Notes: generated by a model not told the origin, from the letters alone. 64,000 nt of DNA from Saccharothrix deserti (GCF_009769385.1 NZ_VKAB01000002.1:496001-560000); one strand, 5' to 3'. Shown: positions 1 to 10,380, counted from the first letter of the stretch. Made by a program: numbers and translations.

Positions 1-743
1 TCCAGCGCGATCTTCTTCACCGTGTCCGCCGCCGAACGCATGATCGCCTGGCCGGTCCGCAGCCCTCCGGTGAACGACACCAGGTCCACTTCCGGCGCGG
101 CGGTGAGCGCCGGACCGACCTCGGGACCGGCGCCGAGGATCAGGTTCACCACCCCGTCTGGCACGCCCGCCCGCTCGATCAGCTCGACCAGCTTCACCGT
201 GGTCAGCGGCGTGACCTCGCTCGGCTTCACCACGATCGTGTTGCCGGCGGCCAGCGCGGGCGCGATCTTCCACGACGCCTGGAGCAGCGGGTAGTTCCAC
301 GGGGCGATCAGCACGCACACGCCGACCGGCTCGTGCACGACCTCGCTCACGATGTCGGGATTCCCGACCTCGACGCGTCGGGTGTGGTCGACTTCGGCCA
401 GGTCGGCGTAGTAGCGGAACACCGACACCACGTCGTCCACGTCGATCTCGCTCTCGACCAGCGTCTTGCCGGTGTCGAGCGTCTCCCAGCGGGCGATGTC
501 GGCCTTGTTACGCACCAGTAGGTCGGCGACGCGGCGCAGCAGCTCGGCGCGCTGCCGCGGGGTCCAGCGCGGCCACTCGCCGGTGTCGAACGCCCGGCGC
601 GCCGCCCGCACGGCCTCGCGCGCGTCCTCGGCGGTCGCCTCGTCGACCTTCGCGATCACCGCCTGGTCGAACGGGTTGACGACCTCGCGCTGACGTCCCC
701 CGGCGCCGCTCGTCCAGCGGCCGGCGACGAACAGGTTCGGCAT
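1..743 (-). CDS. Betaine-aldehyde-type dehydrogenase, 3' end beyond window
   Basis: NAD(P)-dependent aldehyde dehydrogenase, probably oxidising betaine aldehyde to glycine betaine in the cytoplasm. The product starts MPNLFVAGRWTSG and shows the family's PWNYPLLQASWK segment, the KPSEVTPLT cofactor-binding stretch and the FTGG motif. The reading frame is lost at the window edge, near the LELGG catalytic-Glu motif, so neither catalytic residue is visible. About 247 of the usual ~490 codons are present. An AAGGGG Shine-Dalgarno precedes the ATG at 743. The betaine role is inferred from purU and choline dehydrogenase alongside; the fold itself only proves an aldehyde dehydrogenase. Confidence 0.85.
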   Translation of the reverse strand, partial: MPNLFVAGRWTSGAGGRQREVVNPFDQAVIAKVDEATAEDAREAVRAARRAFDTGEWPRWTPRQRAELLRRVADLLVRNKADIARWETLDTGKTLVESEIDVDDVVSVFRYYADLAEVDHTRRVEVGNPDIVSEVVHEPVGVCVLIAPWNYPLLQASWKIAPALAAGNTIVVKPSEVTPLTTVKLVELIERAGVPDGVVNLILGAGPEVGPALTAAPEVDLVSFTGGLRTGQAIMRSAADTVKKIAL

Positions 744-764
744 TGGCTGACCCCTTCTGGCGGA

Positions 765-1622
765 CTAGCGGAAGACGACGGTCCGGTGCCCGTCCAGCAG
801 CACCCGACGCTCCACGTGCCATTGGACCGCACGCGACAGCGCCATGCACTCCGCGTCGCGGCCGACCACGGCCAACTCGTCGGGGCCGAGCGAGTGGTCG
901 ACCCGGATGACCTCCTGCTCGATGATCGGCCCCTCGTCCAGGTCGGGTGTCACGTAGTGGGCGGTCGCGCCGACCACCTTCACGCCCCGGTCGAACGCCT
1001 GCGCGTAGGGCTTGGCGCCCTTGAAGCTGGGCAGGAACGAGTGGTGGATGTTGATCACCCGGCCGTCCAGCTTCTGGCACAGCTCGTCCGAGAGCACCTG
1101 CATGTACCGGGCCAGCACGACCAGTTCCACGTCGTGTTCGGCGACCAGCTCCAGCAGCCGCGCCTCGGCGGCGGGCTTGGTGTCCTTGGTCACCGGGACG
1201 TGCTCGAACGGGATGCCGTAGGAACGGGCCAGCGGCTCGAAGTCGGGGTGGTTGGACACGATCAGCGGGATGTCGATCCTCAGCTGGCCGGTCCGCCACC
1301 GGTAGAGCAGGTCGTTGAGGCAGTGGCCGGACTTCGACACCATCAGCAGCACCTTGGGCCGCGCCTCGGCGTCGTCCATCCGCCAGTCCATGTCGTAGGC
1401 GGCGGCGACCTTCGCGAACGACTGCCGCAGCCGGTCGAACGTGACCGGCTCCCGGCGGACGGCGAAGTGCACGCGCATGTAGAAGCGCTCGCTCAGGCGG
1501 GAGTCGAACTGCCGGCTGTCCACGATGTCGCAGCCGTGCTCGACCAGGAACCCCGAGACACCGTGCACGATGCCGGGCCGCTCGGGGCAGGTCAGTGTGA
1601 GCACGAAGTCGGTGTTCGCCAT
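765..1622 (-). CDS. purU: Formyltetrahydrofolate deformylase
   Basis: Hydrolyses 10-formyl-THF to THF and formate. The 285-residue length is normal. Residues about 5-85 form an ACT domain (TLTCPERPGIVHGVSGFL); the rest is the formyltransferase fold with the INIHHSFLPSFKGAKPY segment and a DEGPIIEQ Asp motif that complete the Asn-His-Asp catalytic set. It lies upstream of the aldehyde dehydrogenase on the same strand, 21 bases apart, so the two are probably co-transcribed. In methylamine-catabolic loci PurU drains one-carbon folate made by dimethylglycine and sarcosine oxidation, which fits the genes further right. It could also serve general folate balance. Confidence 0.93.
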   Translation of the reverse strand: MANTDFVLTLTCPERPGIVHGVSGFLVEHGCDIVDSRQFDSRLSERFYMRVHFAVRREPVTFDRLRQSFAKVAAAYDMDWRMDDAEARPKVLLMVSKSGHCLNDLLYRWRTGQLRIDIPLIVSNHPDFEPLARSYGIPFEHVPVTKDTKPAAEARLLELVAEHDVELVVLARYMQVLSDELCQKLDGRVINIHHSFLPSFKGAKPYAQAFDRGVKVVGATAHYVTPDLDEGPIIEQEVIRVDHSLGPDELAVVGRDAECMALSRAVQWHVERRVLLDGHRTVVFR

Positions 1623-1631
1623 ACGACCTCC

Positions 1632-1673
1632 GCTGTTGCACTATCCGGCACACTGGTCGCGATGTGCAACAGC
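1632..1673. promoter_or_regulatory. 10-bp inverted repeat, candidate IclR operator (purU/betA)
   Basis: GCTGTTGCAC (1632-1641) and GTGCAACAGC (1664-1673) are exact reverse complements 22 bases apart, in the divergent purU/choline dehydrogenase spacer. The left arm runs into TTGCACTATCCG (1636-1647), whose exact reverse complement CGGATAGTGCAA lies just before the IclR gene (3443-3454). Binding by that regulator is inferred. Confidence 0.6.
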
Positions 1674-1703
1674 ATGACCCGACGGTCGTCACAGCGTCAA
1701 CCC

Positions 1704-1732
1704 TTGAGGTGAGCCAGGCCCGCAGCTAGCCT
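1704..1732 (+). promoter_or_regulatory. Predicted promoter of choline dehydrogenase gene
   Basis: TTGAGG (1704-1709), 17-base spacer, TAGCCT (1727-1732). This is a good sigma-70/HrdB-like pair about 60 bases before the chosen TTG start and just downstream of the inverted repeat. Confidence 0.5.
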
Positions 1733-1794
1733 TCACATGGTTCGCATGACGAGACGTGTTGATCCCTGCGCAACAACCGCTCGGGAGGACCGCT

Positions 1795-3459
1795 TTGGAC
1801 CAGCGATACGACTACATCATCGTCGGAGGCGGATCGGCGGGCAGCTCGCTGGCCAACCGGCTGTCCGCGGACCCGTCGACCTCGGTGCTCGTGCTCGAAG
1901 CGGGCCGCCCCGACTGGACCTGGGACCTGTTCATCCACATGCCCGCCGCCCTGACGATGGTCATCGGGAACCGCTTCTACGACTGGAAGTACGTCTCCGA
2001 ACCCGAGCCCTTCATGAACAACCGCCGCATCACGCAGGGCCGCGGCAAGGTGCTGGGCGGCTCCAGCTCGATCAACGGGATGATCTTCCAGCGCGGCAAC
2101 CCGATGGACTACGAGCGCTGGGCCGCCGACCCCGGTATGTCCACTTGGGACTACGCGCACTGCCTGCCCTACTTCAAGCGGATGGAGAACTGCCTGGCCG
2201 GCGGTGACGAGTGGCGCGGCGACAGCGGTCCCCTCACGCTCGAACGCGGCCCGGCGACCAACCCGCTGTTCCAGGCGTTCTTCGAAGCCGTCCAGCAGGC
2301 CGGTCACCCGCTCACCGACGACGTCAACGGCTACCGGCAGGAGGGCTTCGCCCGGTTCGACCGCAACATCCGCAACGGTCGGCGGTGGTCGGCCGCACGC
2401 GCCTACCTGCACCCGGTCAAGAGCCGCCCCAACCTGACCGTGCAGTGCTTCTCCCTGGTGCACCGCGTGCTGTTCGAGGGCAAGCGCGCGGTCGGCGTCG
2501 AGTACAGCCGGCCGGGCAGGGGAACCCGCGAGGTCCACGCGGGAGAAGTCATCCTCAGCGGCGGCGCGATCAACACGCCCCAGCTGCTCCAGCTGTCCGG
2601 TATCGGCAACCCCGACGAGCTGCGCCCGCTGGGCATCGACGTCGTCGACGAGCTGCCGGGCGTCGGCGAGAACCTGCAGGACCACCTGGAGGTCTACGTC
2701 CAGCACGCCTGCACGAAGCCCATCTCGTTCAACCCCTCCCTGAAGCTGCGCAACCGGCCCGCGATCGGGCTCCAGTGGCTGCTGAACAAGAGCGGCCCGG
2801 CGGCGACCAACCACTTCGAGGCCGGCGGGTTCGTCCGGGGCAACGACCAGGTCGCCTACCCGAACCTGATGTTCCACTTCCTGCCCATCGCGGTCCGGTA
2901 CGACGGCACGCCGGTCGGCGCGGAGCACGGCTACCAGGTCCACATCGGACCGATGTACTCCGACGCCCGCGGCACCGTGAAGATCAAGTCAGCCGACCCG
3001 GAGCAGCACCCCGCCCTGCGGTTCAACTACCTGTCCACCGAGCAGGACCGGCGCGAGTGGGTGGAGGCGGTCAACGTGGCGCGGGACATCCTGGCCCAGC
3101 CCGCGTTCGCCGAGTTCAGCGGCGGCGAGCTGTCGCCGGGGCCGGGCGTCCGGACCGATCAGGAGATCCTGGACTGGGTGGCCCGCGACGGCGAGACGGC
3201 CTACCACCCGTCGTGCACCGCGAAGATGGGCGTGGACGAGATGGCCGTGGTCGACCCGACGTCGATGCGGGTGCACGGCGTCGAGGGCCTGCGGGTGGTG
3301 GACGCCTCGGTGCTGCCCTACGTCACCAACGGCAACATCTACGCGCCCGTGATGATGGTCGCGGAGAAGGCGGCCGACCTGATCCTGGGGAACACACCGC
3401 TCCAACCTGCGAAGACACCGTTCTACCGGCACACCCAGGGTTCGGATAGTGCAAAGTAG
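1795..3459 (+). CDS. betA: Choline dehydrogenase (GMC oxidoreductase)
   Basis: FAD-dependent GMC oxidoreductase, most likely oxidising choline to betaine aldehyde. The product has the N-terminal dinucleotide-binding motif [22 protein letters not shown] signature 1 ([20 protein letters not shown]), signature 2 ([16 protein letters not shown]) and the catalytic-His segment HPSCTAKMG (His at about residue 471). The TTG at 1795 is chosen because GGGAGGA sits 6 bases upstream and the protein then begins right before the FAD fold; an in-frame GTG at 1756 would add 13 residues without a ribosome site. The 554-residue length is typical. Some GMC enzymes act on other alcohols, but the betaine neighbourhood favours choline. 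Confidence 0.88.
   Translation: MDQRYDYIIVGGGSAGSSLANRLSADPSTSVLVLEAGRPDWTWDLFIHMPAALTMVIGNRFYDWKYVSEPEPFMNNRRITQGRGKVLGGSSSINGMIFQRGNPMDYERWAADPGMSTWDYAHCLPYFKRMENCLAGGDEWRGDSGPLTLERGPATNPLFQAFFEAVQQAGHPLTDDVNGYRQEGFARFDRNIRNGRRWSAARAYLHPVKSRPNLTVQCFSLVHRVLFEGKRAVGVEYSRPGRGTREVHAGEVILSGGAINTPQLLQLSGIGNPDELRPLGIDVVDELPGVGENLQDHLEVYVQHACTKPISFNPSLKLRNRPAIGLQWLLNKSGPAATNHFEAGGFVRGNDQVAYPNLMFHFLPIAVRYDGTPVGAEHGYQVHIGPMYSDARGTVKIKSADPEQHPALRFNYLSTEQDRREWVEAVNVARDILAQPAFAEFSGGELSPGPGVRTDQEILDWVARDGETAYHPSCTAKMGVDEMAVVDPTSMRVHGVEGLRVVDASVLPYVTNGNIYAPVMMVAEKAADLILGNTPLQPAKTPFYRHTQGSDSAK
3443..3454 (+). promoter_or_regulatory. CGGATAGTGCAA motif before IclR gene
   Basis: This is an exact 12-base reverse complement of the motif at 1636-1647. 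A second half-like copy (TAGTGCG, 3457-3463) follows directly and abuts the ATG at 3466. It suggests autoregulation of the IclR gene, by inference. Confidence 0.5.
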
Positions 3460-3465
3460 TGCGTT

Positions 3466-4254
3466 ATGAGCAACAGCGAGTCCAGCGCGAGCACGATCCA
3501 GTCGGTCGACCGCGCGCTGACGGTGCTCTCCCTGCTCGCCCGGCACGGCGAACTCGGCGTCACCGAGATCGCGGCCATGCTCGCCGTGCACAAGTCCACC
3601 GCGTTCCGCCTCGTCGCCACGCTCGAACTGCACGAGCTGGTGGAGCAGAACACCGAGCGGGGCAAGTACCGGCTGGGCATGGGTGTGCTCCAGCTCGCCG
3701 GGGCCACCACGGCGCGCCTGGACATCGTCCAGCGGGGCAGACCGGTGATCCTGCGGCTGGCCGAGGAGCTGGGCGAGACGGTGAACATCACCGTCCTGTC
3801 CGGGCACGAGGCGCTCTACCTCGACCAGGTCGCCGCCACCGCCGCGCTGAGACCGCACAACTGGGTCGGCCAGCGCATCCCGCTGCACGCCACGTCCAAC
3901 GGCAAGGTGCTGTTGGCGCACGTGTCGCAGGAGCGGTTCGCCGAGCTGACCGCCGAGCCGCTGCGCCGCTTCACCGACCGCACCAACACCGACGTCGCCG
4001 CCCTGGAGGCCGAGGTCCGAGCCGCCGCACGGGACGGGTACGCGGTCGCGGTGGACGAGTTGGAGATCGGCCTGACCGCCATCGCCGCGCCGATCGCGGG
4101 ACCGGACGGCGAGGTGGTCGGGTCGGTCAGCGCGTCCGGGCCGACGTTCCGCATCCCGGCCGAGCGCATCCCCGCCGTCGTGGCGAAGGTGGTCGAGGCG
4201 GCCGGGCAGATCTCGCGCCGGCTGGGCTGGCACGGCCTTCCAACCCGGTCCTGA
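3466..4254 (+). CDS. IclR-family transcriptional regulator
   Basis: DNA-binding regulator with an N-terminal winged helix-turn-helix at residues about 12-75 (SVDRALTVLSLLARHG, GVTEIAAMLAVHKSTAFRLV) and a C-terminal IclR effector-binding domain (KYRLGMGVLQL, HATSNGKVLLA, AIAAPI). At 262 residues it has the usual family length. It starts 6 bases after the choline dehydrogenase stop and lies between that gene and the betaine importer operon. The repeated TTGC motif upstream of itself, its neighbours and the dimethylglycine oxidase gene makes it the likely local regulator of betaine use. The effector is unknown. Confidence 0.92.
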   Translation: MSNSESSASTIQSVDRALTVLSLLARHGELGVTEIAAMLAVHKSTAFRLVATLELHELVEQNTERGKYRLGMGVLQLAGATTARLDIVQRGRPVILRLAEELGETVNITVLSGHEALYLDQVAATAALRPHNWVGQRIPLHATSNGKVLLAHVSQERFAELTAEPLRRFTDRTNTDVAALEAEVRAAARDGYAVAVDELEIGLTAIAAPIAGPDGEVVGSVSASGPTFRIPAERIPAVVAKVVEAAGQISRRLGWHGLPTRS

Positions 4255-4297
4255 CCTCATCCAGCCCATTCCTAACCGGCTCGAAACACCCGCACCC

Positions 4298-4327
4298 TTG
4301 ACGCTCGACCCTTGTGCGGTCGATTCT
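4298..4327 (+). promoter_or_regulatory. Predicted promoter of betaine importer operon
   Basis: TTGACG (4298-4303), 18-base spacer, GATTCT (4322-4327), upstream of the GTG at 4392. Confidence 0.45.
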
Positions 4328-4348
4328 GTTCCATCAAAAGAAGCGCAG

Positions 4349-4364
4349 TGCACGATACGCAACA
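4349..4364 (-). promoter_or_regulatory. TGTTGC motif, candidate IclR operator (importer operon)
   Basis: On the minus strand this reads TGTTGCGTATCGTGCA, differing at only three positions from TGTTGCGTAGCCTGCA at 11338. It lies just downstream of the predicted -10, a position suited to repression. Confidence 0.5.
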
Positions 4365-4391
4365 CGGAAGCACACCCGGAAGAGGTGAACC

Positions 4392-5455
<1,064 letters not shown>

Positions 5456-5459
<4 letters not shown>

Positions 5460-7420
5460 CGGCACTCGCACTCCCCCGCGTCCTGGCGCGGCGCCCGAGC
5501 CGCGGTGTGCTGCTGATCGCCGCGCTGGCGGCGTTCCTGGTGCTGTGGGTGGTGCTGCGCGGGCTGCACACGCTGTCGCTCGGCGCGTCCCAGCTCACCC
5601 CGTTGCACCACGCCGTCAACGACTTCAACGACGCGCTCGGCGCCGGCCGCAACACCAACCCGCTGTTCCTGTACTTCTTCAACGAGATCCGGCTGGTCGT
5701 CGACGAGTTCGTGACGTTCGTCCAGGCCGTGATCGCGCAACCGGCGTTCGGGCGGCCGGTGCCGCTGATCGGCTGGCTCGGCGTGGTCGCGATCGTCGGT
5801 TACGTCTCGTACGCCGTGGCCAACTGGCGGGTGGCGCTGCCGGCCGCCGCGGGCTTCGCGTTCCTCGGCCTGCAGGGGCTGTGGCAGGAGAGCATGGACA
5901 CGCTGGCGCTGACCCTGTCGGCGGTGGTGATCGCGCTGCTGTTCAGCCTGCCGCTGGGGATCTGGGCCGGGCTGTCCGACCGGTTCAACCGGTTGATCAC
6001 GCCGGTGCTGGACTTCATGCAGACGATGCCGACGTTCGTCTACCTGGCGCCGCTGACCCTGATCTTCCTCATCGGCCCCGCCTCCGCCACGATCGCCACG
6101 ATCGTCTACGCCGCTCCCCCGGCGATCCGGTTCACCGCGCACGGCATCCGCTCCGCCCCGCACGACACCGTCGAGGCCAGCGAATCCCTCGGCGCGACGA
6201 GGAGGCAGACCCTCGTCAAGGTGCTGCTGCCCGCCGCCAAGCGCACCATCGTGCTGGGCATCAACCAGACGATCATGGCGGCGCTGTCGATGGTCACCAT
6301 CGCCGCGCTGATCGACGCGCCGGGCCTGGGCAAGACGGTGGTGAAGGCGTTGCAGACGCTGGACGTCGGCACGGCGTTCAACGCGGGTCTGGCGATCGTC
6401 GTGATGGCCATCGTCCTGGACCGGGTCACCACCGCGGCCGGCGCCCGCGCGGAACGGGCGCGCCTGGACACCCGGCCCACCTCCACGCTGGTGCGCCGGG
6501 TCGTCCTGATCGTCGGCGGCGCGCTGACGTTGGTGGCGGTCTGGTTCTCGACCACCTACCTGTGGGCGGCGGAGTTCCCGCCGGACGTGTCGGTCGGCCC
6601 GGCGATCGCGCAGGCCGCGACGACGGTGACGGACTGGGTGCAGACGAACCTGTCGCCGGTCACCGGCGGCATCAAGGACGTCGTCACGCTCGTGCTGATC
6701 GACCCGTTGCAGATGCTGCTGACCGAATCGCCGTGGTGGCTGTTGGCGGCGCTGGTCGTGGCGGTGTCGGCGCTGATCGGCTCGGCGCGCGCGGCCCTGG
6801 TCTCGGCGGCGTGCCTGTTGCTGCTGGTGGGAACGGGGTTGTGGGCGGACGCGATGGCGACCCTGGCGTCCACCATCGTCGCCACGGCGATCGTGATGGC
6901 GCTCGGGGTCGTGGTCGGCGTGTGGATGGGCCGCAACCAGATGGTGGACCGGGTGCTGCGGCCGGGCCTGGACGCGGGCCAGACGATGCCCGCGTTCGTC
7001 TACCTGGTGCCGTTCCTGGCGTTGTTCGGCGCGAGCCGGTTCACCGCGATCGTCGCGGCGGTCGTGTTCGCCGCGCCGGTGGCGATCAAGGTCGTGGCCG
7101 ACGGCATCCGGTCGGTCTCGCCGACCACGGTCGAGGCGGCGACGGCGGCCGGGTCGAGCACGTGGCAGCTCATCACCAAGGTGCAGCTGCCGATGGCCCG
7201 GCACGCCCTGACCCTGGCCACCAACCAGGGGCTGATCTACGTGTTGTCGATGGTCGTGGTCGGCGGTCTCGTCGGCGCCGGCGCCCTCGGCTACGACGTG
7301 GTGGCGGGCTTCTCCCAGGCACAGCTGTACGGCAAGGGCCTCGCGGCCGGGGTCGCGATCGTCCTGCTCGGCGTGATGCTCGACCGTCTCACCCAGGCGG
7401 CGGCGCGGCGCTCCCAGTGA
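5456..7420 (+). CDS. Glycine betaine ABC transporter permease, duplicated two-half form
   Basis: Membrane component of the importer. At 654 residues it is roughly twice a single OpuAB/ProW permease and contains two homologous halves. Each has a block of hydrophobic helices and a cytoplasmic EAA-type loop ([17 protein letters not shown] near residue 239; [17 protein letters not shown] near 559) preceded by a QTMP-(T/A)-FVYL motif. So one polypeptide probably supplies both transmembrane domains. The start overlaps the ATPase gene by four bases. Large periplasm-side segments lie between helices in both halves. The fused form is known in actinobacteria. Confidence 0.9.
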
Positions 7421-7446
7421 TTTTTTTCGAACGGGTTGGAGGCCAA

Positions 7447-8430
7447 GTGACACGGGACAAGTGGGTTCGCGCCGTCCGCCAAAAAGTGTGGATCAGCGCG
7501 GTCGCGGCGGCGCTGGCGCTGTCGGGGTGCGGTGGGGCCAAGATCGGCGAGACGTCGTCCCAGGGCGGTTCGGGGAACTGCGGCGAGTTCAAGATCGCCA
7601 TCAACCCCTGGGTGGGTTACGAGGCCAACGCGGCGGTGTTGGCGTACGTGGCGGAGAAGGAACTGGGCTGCAAGGTCACCAAGAAGGACCTCAAGGAAGA
7701 GGTGGCCTGGCAGGGCTTCGGCACCGGCGAGGTCGACGCGGTGGTGGAGAACTGGGGTCACGACGACCTGAAGAAGAAGTACATCGACGAGCAGAAGACC
7801 GCGGTGTCGGCCGGGTCGACCGGGGTGCAGGGGCAGATCGGCTGGTACGTGCCGCCGTGGCTGGCCAAGGAGCACCCGGACATCACCGACTGGAACAACC
7901 TGAACAAGTACGCCGACCTGTTCAAGACCTCGGAGTCCGGTGACAAGGGCCAGCTGCTCGACGGCGACCCGTCGTTCGTCACCAACGACGAGTCCCTGGT
8001 CAAGAACCTCAACCTGAACTACAAGGTGGTCTACGGCGGCAGCGAGACCGCGCTGATCCAGGCGTTCCGGCAGGCGGAGCAGAACAAGACGCCGGTCATC
8101 GGCTACTTCTACTCGCCGCAGTGGCTGTTCGCCGAGATCGAACTGGTCAAGGTGAAGCTGCCGCCCTACACGGCGGGGTGTGACGCCGATCCGGAGAAGA
8201 TCGCCTGCGACTACCCGGACTACGACCTGGACAAGATCGTGGCCAAGAAGTTCGCCGACGCGAACGGGCCGGCGTTCCAGCTGGTGAAGAACTTCCAGTG
8301 GACCAACGACGACCAGAACCTCGTGGCGAAGTACATCGCCGAGGAGAAGATGTCGCCGGACGCGGCGGCGAAGAAGTGGGTCGACGCCAACGCCGACAAG
8401 GTGAAGGCGTGGCTGCCGGCCACGTCCTGA
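7447..8430 (+). CDS. Glycine betaine-binding lipoprotein of ABC importer
   Basis: Extracellular substrate-binding lipoprotein of the importer. The chosen GTG at 7447 has GGAGG five bases upstream and gives MTRDKWVRAVRQ, a hydrophobic stretch and the lipobox LSGC with Cys28 as the lipid-attachment site. The frame stays open far upstream only because it shadows the permease gene. The mature part shows the OpuAC-family NPWVGYEANAAVL opening, VAWQGFGTGEVDAVVENWGH and several Trp/Tyr residues suited to an aromatic cage for trimethylammonium groups. 327 residues is normal. It is the third gene of the operon and is followed by a strong hairpin. Confidence 0.92.
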   Translation: MTRDKWVRAVRQKVWISAVAAALALSGCGGAKIGETSSQGGSGNCGEFKIAINPWVGYEANAAVLAYVAEKELGCKVTKKDLKEEVAWQGFGTGEVDAVVENWGHDDLKKKYIDEQKTAVSAGSTGVQGQIGWYVPPWLAKEHPDITDWNNLNKYADLFKTSESGDKGQLLDGDPSFVTNDESLVKNLNLNYKVVYGGSETALIQAFRQAEQNKTPVIGYFYSPQWLFAEIELVKVKLPPYTAGCDADPEKIACDYPDYDLDKIVAKKFADANGPAFQLVKNFQWTNDDQNLVAKYIAEEKMSPDAAAKKWVDANADKVKAWLPATS

Positions 8431-8457
8431 GTGGACCCTCGTAGAGAGGGACGCAGT

Positions 8458-8489
8458 GAGGGGTCTTCCGCACTCGCGGAAGACCCCTC
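8458..8489 (+). terminator. 14-bp hairpin ending the importer operon
   Basis: GAGGGGTCTTCCGC (8458-8471) pairs perfectly with 8476-8489 around an ACTC loop. There is no strong T tract. It lies between the convergent importer and GntR genes and may serve both. Confidence 0.8.
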
Positions 8490-8526
8490 GCGTCATGCTC
8501 GTCGAAGAACTGCCGCAATCAACCCG

Positions 8527-9261
8527 TCAACTCGACTCGTCCGTCGCAAGTATTGATTGACGGTAGAGCAGTTCATACAAGTGACCGCCCTTGATGAGAA
8601 CTGAAACCTCGACAGGTCGATTACCCTCGGAGTAGACGACTCGAAACTGACGGATCACCGGCACTTCGTCCGGAAGGTCCAACATTTCCAGCTCTTCAGT
8701 TGTCGGCTGGCGCACTGACAATCGATCAGCGAACTCCCGCTGAGGATGTCCGAGACCGGCCAGCACGTTCGGAGCCCCGCCGCGAATCTTTCCCCGTCCC
8801 GCGAGCGGCGTATCGGTCGCCAGCTCGGCCGGGTAGTACGACCAGGAGATTTCCACTGGTTCGTCATCGTGCAACAACAATCGATGACGGAGGATCACCT
8901 TCTGACCTTCTCGTACGTTGAGCGCTTCGGCCACGTCGACCGGCGGCGTCACCTCTGCAACATCGAGAAGTCGGTAAGAGTATCCACGTGGAGCCGGAGC
9001 AAAGTAGTTGGCGACCTCAACGATAAAGGGATGCCGCTCACGCACGTACACACCCTTGCCAGGGTGACTGCGCAGAAATCCTTCATCCTTGAGCACAGCC
9101 AGCGCCTTTTGAATCGTCGGATTGGACGCCGCGTAGCGCTGAACGAGCTGAGCCGTAGACGGCAACTGGGCATCAGGGGCCAGCTCACCGCTCATGATCT
9201 GAGCCCGGATGGACGCCGCCACCTGTTGGTGCAGCGGGCGACCATCACGGCGCTTGGCCAT
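8527..9261 (-). CDS. GntR/HutC-type regulator (wHTH + UTRA)
   Basis: One-component repressor-type regulator of 244 residues. The winged helix-turn-helix occupies residues about 8-75 (RPLHQQVAASIRAQIMSGEL, PSTAQLVQRYAASNPTIQKAL, HPGKGVYV), followed by a UTRA ligand-binding domain. The ATG at 9261 is preferred because GGGGAA lies upstream and the start is one base past the stop of the upstream UTRA gene, giving tight coupling; an in-frame start at 9309 would lie inside that gene. The DNA is visibly less GC-rich than the flanks. The inducer is unknown. Confidence 0.9.
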   Translation of the reverse strand: MAKRRDGRPLHQQVAASIRAQIMSGELAPDAQLPSTAQLVQRYAASNPTIQKALAVLKDEGFLRSHPGKGVYVRERHPFIVEVANYFAPAPRGYSYRLLDVAEVTPPVDVAEALNVREGQKVILRHRLLLHDDEPVEISWSYYPAELATDTPLAGRGKIRGGAPNVLAGLGHPQREFADRLSVRQPTTEELEMLDLPDEVPVIRQFRVVYSEGNRPVEVSVLIKGGHLYELLYRQSILATDESS

Positions 9262-9262
9262 C

Positions 9263-9811
9263 TCATTCCCCGATCGTGAGTCGATACCGCAGGTGTCGGC
9301 CTGCGGCAAGCATGGTCATAACGCTGACCTCGACAGGCCGACCGTCGGTCGTAGTAGCGACCCTGAAAAGGACGATCACCGGTTCGGGTCCGACAAGACC
9401 GAGAAGACGCTGTTCGTCATCAGTGGCGAGCTGCGCCGACACATCCTCATCGACATAGCGCAACTCATAGCCGAGATCGGCCAGCAGAGTCGGCGCACCA
9501 CCTGGGATCTTCCGGGCCTCTGCGAGACGGGTCCCGCGGGCAACCGCCGTCGGGTAGTAGGAGTCCGTCAGCTCAACAGGCCGTCCGTCAAGGAGCATCA
9601 CGCGCCGACGTACCACGACCGACTCACCAGCGGACACCCCGAGGGCTTCCGCCACAGCCGGCGGTGGCTCGACCTCTGCGACTTCGCGTAGCCGCTGCGA
9701 ACCCGCACGGCCGTAGGACGCGGCCTCTTGGGTCCACGCGTCCCGGTCACCCCGTACCCGCGGCTTCACGTAGTCCGTCGAGACGCTCACCCACGTGTCA
9801 TTGCTGGTCAC
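9263..9811 (-). CDS. UTRA-domain protein lacking a DNA-binding domain
   Basis: The 182-residue product aligns by eye with the UTRA half of its downstream neighbour (shared REVAEVEPPPAVAEALGV / LDVAEVTPPVDVAEALNV, SYYP, IPGGAPTLLADLGY, RPVEVSV) but has only about 35 N-terminal residues before it and no helix-turn-helix. No HTH-like coding remnant is visible in the 150 bases upstream. It probably senses the same kind of ligand and may hetero-oligomerise with the full-length regulator. It is translated just ahead of that gene. It could instead be a decayed paralogue, but the frame is intact. Confidence 0.8.
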   Translation of the reverse strand: MTSNDTWVSVSTDYVKPRVRGDRDAWTQEAASYGRAGSQRLREVAEVEPPPAVAEALGVSAGESVVVRRRVMLLDGRPVELTDSYYPTAVARGTRLAEARKIPGGAPTLLADLGYELRYVDEDVSAQLATDDEQRLLGLVGPEPVIVLFRVATTTDGRPVEVSVMTMLAAGRHLRYRLTIGE

Positions 9812-9872
9812 GAAGCCTCCTCAGCGCTTCAGGCGTTGCGCGGACGCCGTCACCCGTCTAGCCGAACTCTAC

Positions 9873-9888
9873 CCGTAAGGCTTTACGG
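9873..9888. promoter_or_regulatory. CCGTAA/TTACGG palindrome, candidate GntR operator
   Basis: CCGTAA and TTACGG flank GGCT in the divergent spacer between the UTRA gene and the kinase operon. A further ACGG half-site is at 9930-9933. The position suits control of both directions, by inference. Confidence 0.5.
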
Positions 9889-9905
9889 TTCACCGCCCAC
9901 CAACC

Positions 9906-9934
9906 TTGCAACTGTTCGCGAAGTGCTATACGGT
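9906..9934 (+). promoter_or_regulatory. Predicted promoter of the leader-ORF/kinase operon
   Basis: TTGCAA (9906-9911), 17-base spacer, TACGGT (9929-9934), next to the CCGTAA palindrome. Confidence 0.4.
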
Positions 9935-10045
9935 TTGCAACCACAGCGACGAGCGCGTCCAGACGAACGTCCGACCGCAGCGGCGAGTTGCCGGAGCCGG
10001 CCGCGGCCGAAGGCCCGCCTCACTCTGCTCCCGGAGGTGAAGAGC

Positions 10046-10096
10046 ATGGAAATGGTCGACGTGATCACCAGTACGAGCCTGGACCTCCCGCGATGA
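10046..10096 (+). CDS. 16-codon leader ORF
   Basis: A strong GGAGGTGA lies six bases before the ATG and the encoded peptide is MEMVDVITSTSLDLPR. Its TGA overlaps the ATG of the next gene (ATGA). Neither downstream gene has a good ribosome site of its own, so this mini-ORF appears to be where ribosomes enter the operon. It may be only a translational leader or may encode a functional peptide; no known peptide family was recognised. Confidence 0.5.
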   Translation: MEMVDVITSTSLDLPR

Positions 10097-10380
10097 CCGC
10101 CACCGTGGACATGGACTCGAACCTGCTCGAAGAGTGGCTCGACTACATCGCCAGGGATGGCTGGGCCTTCGCCTACTGGCCTGACCGGGAAGCCCCTCTC
10201 GCGATGATCGCCTACCGGGAGTGGCGCGGGCTCGGCCTGACCGACGTCGTCGCGCTGATCGACCAGGAGCTCGCATTCGGCTACCGCGCGCTCGTGCGGT
10301 CCGGAGAAGACTTCCTCAAGCGCCCTGCGCCGCCGGAGACCTACATCGTCGTGATTGGGACGGCTTGCCAGTCGGCGTGA
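10093..10380 (+). CDS. Conserved-looking hypothetical protein, 95 residues
   Basis: Small soluble acidic protein with no family recognised. It begins MTATVDMDSNLLEEWLDYIARDGWAFAYWP and is rich in Trp, Tyr and acidic residues, with an IAYREWRGLGLTDVVALID segment that looks helical. There is no signal peptide or membrane segment. Its start overlaps the stop of the 16-codon leader ORF and its stop overlaps the GTG start of the kinase gene, so all three are translationally coupled and probably work together. Confidence 0.7.
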   Translation: MTATVDMDSNLLEEWLDYIARDGWAFAYWPDREAPLAMIAYREWRGLGLTDVVALIDQELAFGYRALVRSGEDFLKRPAPPETYIVVIGTACQSA

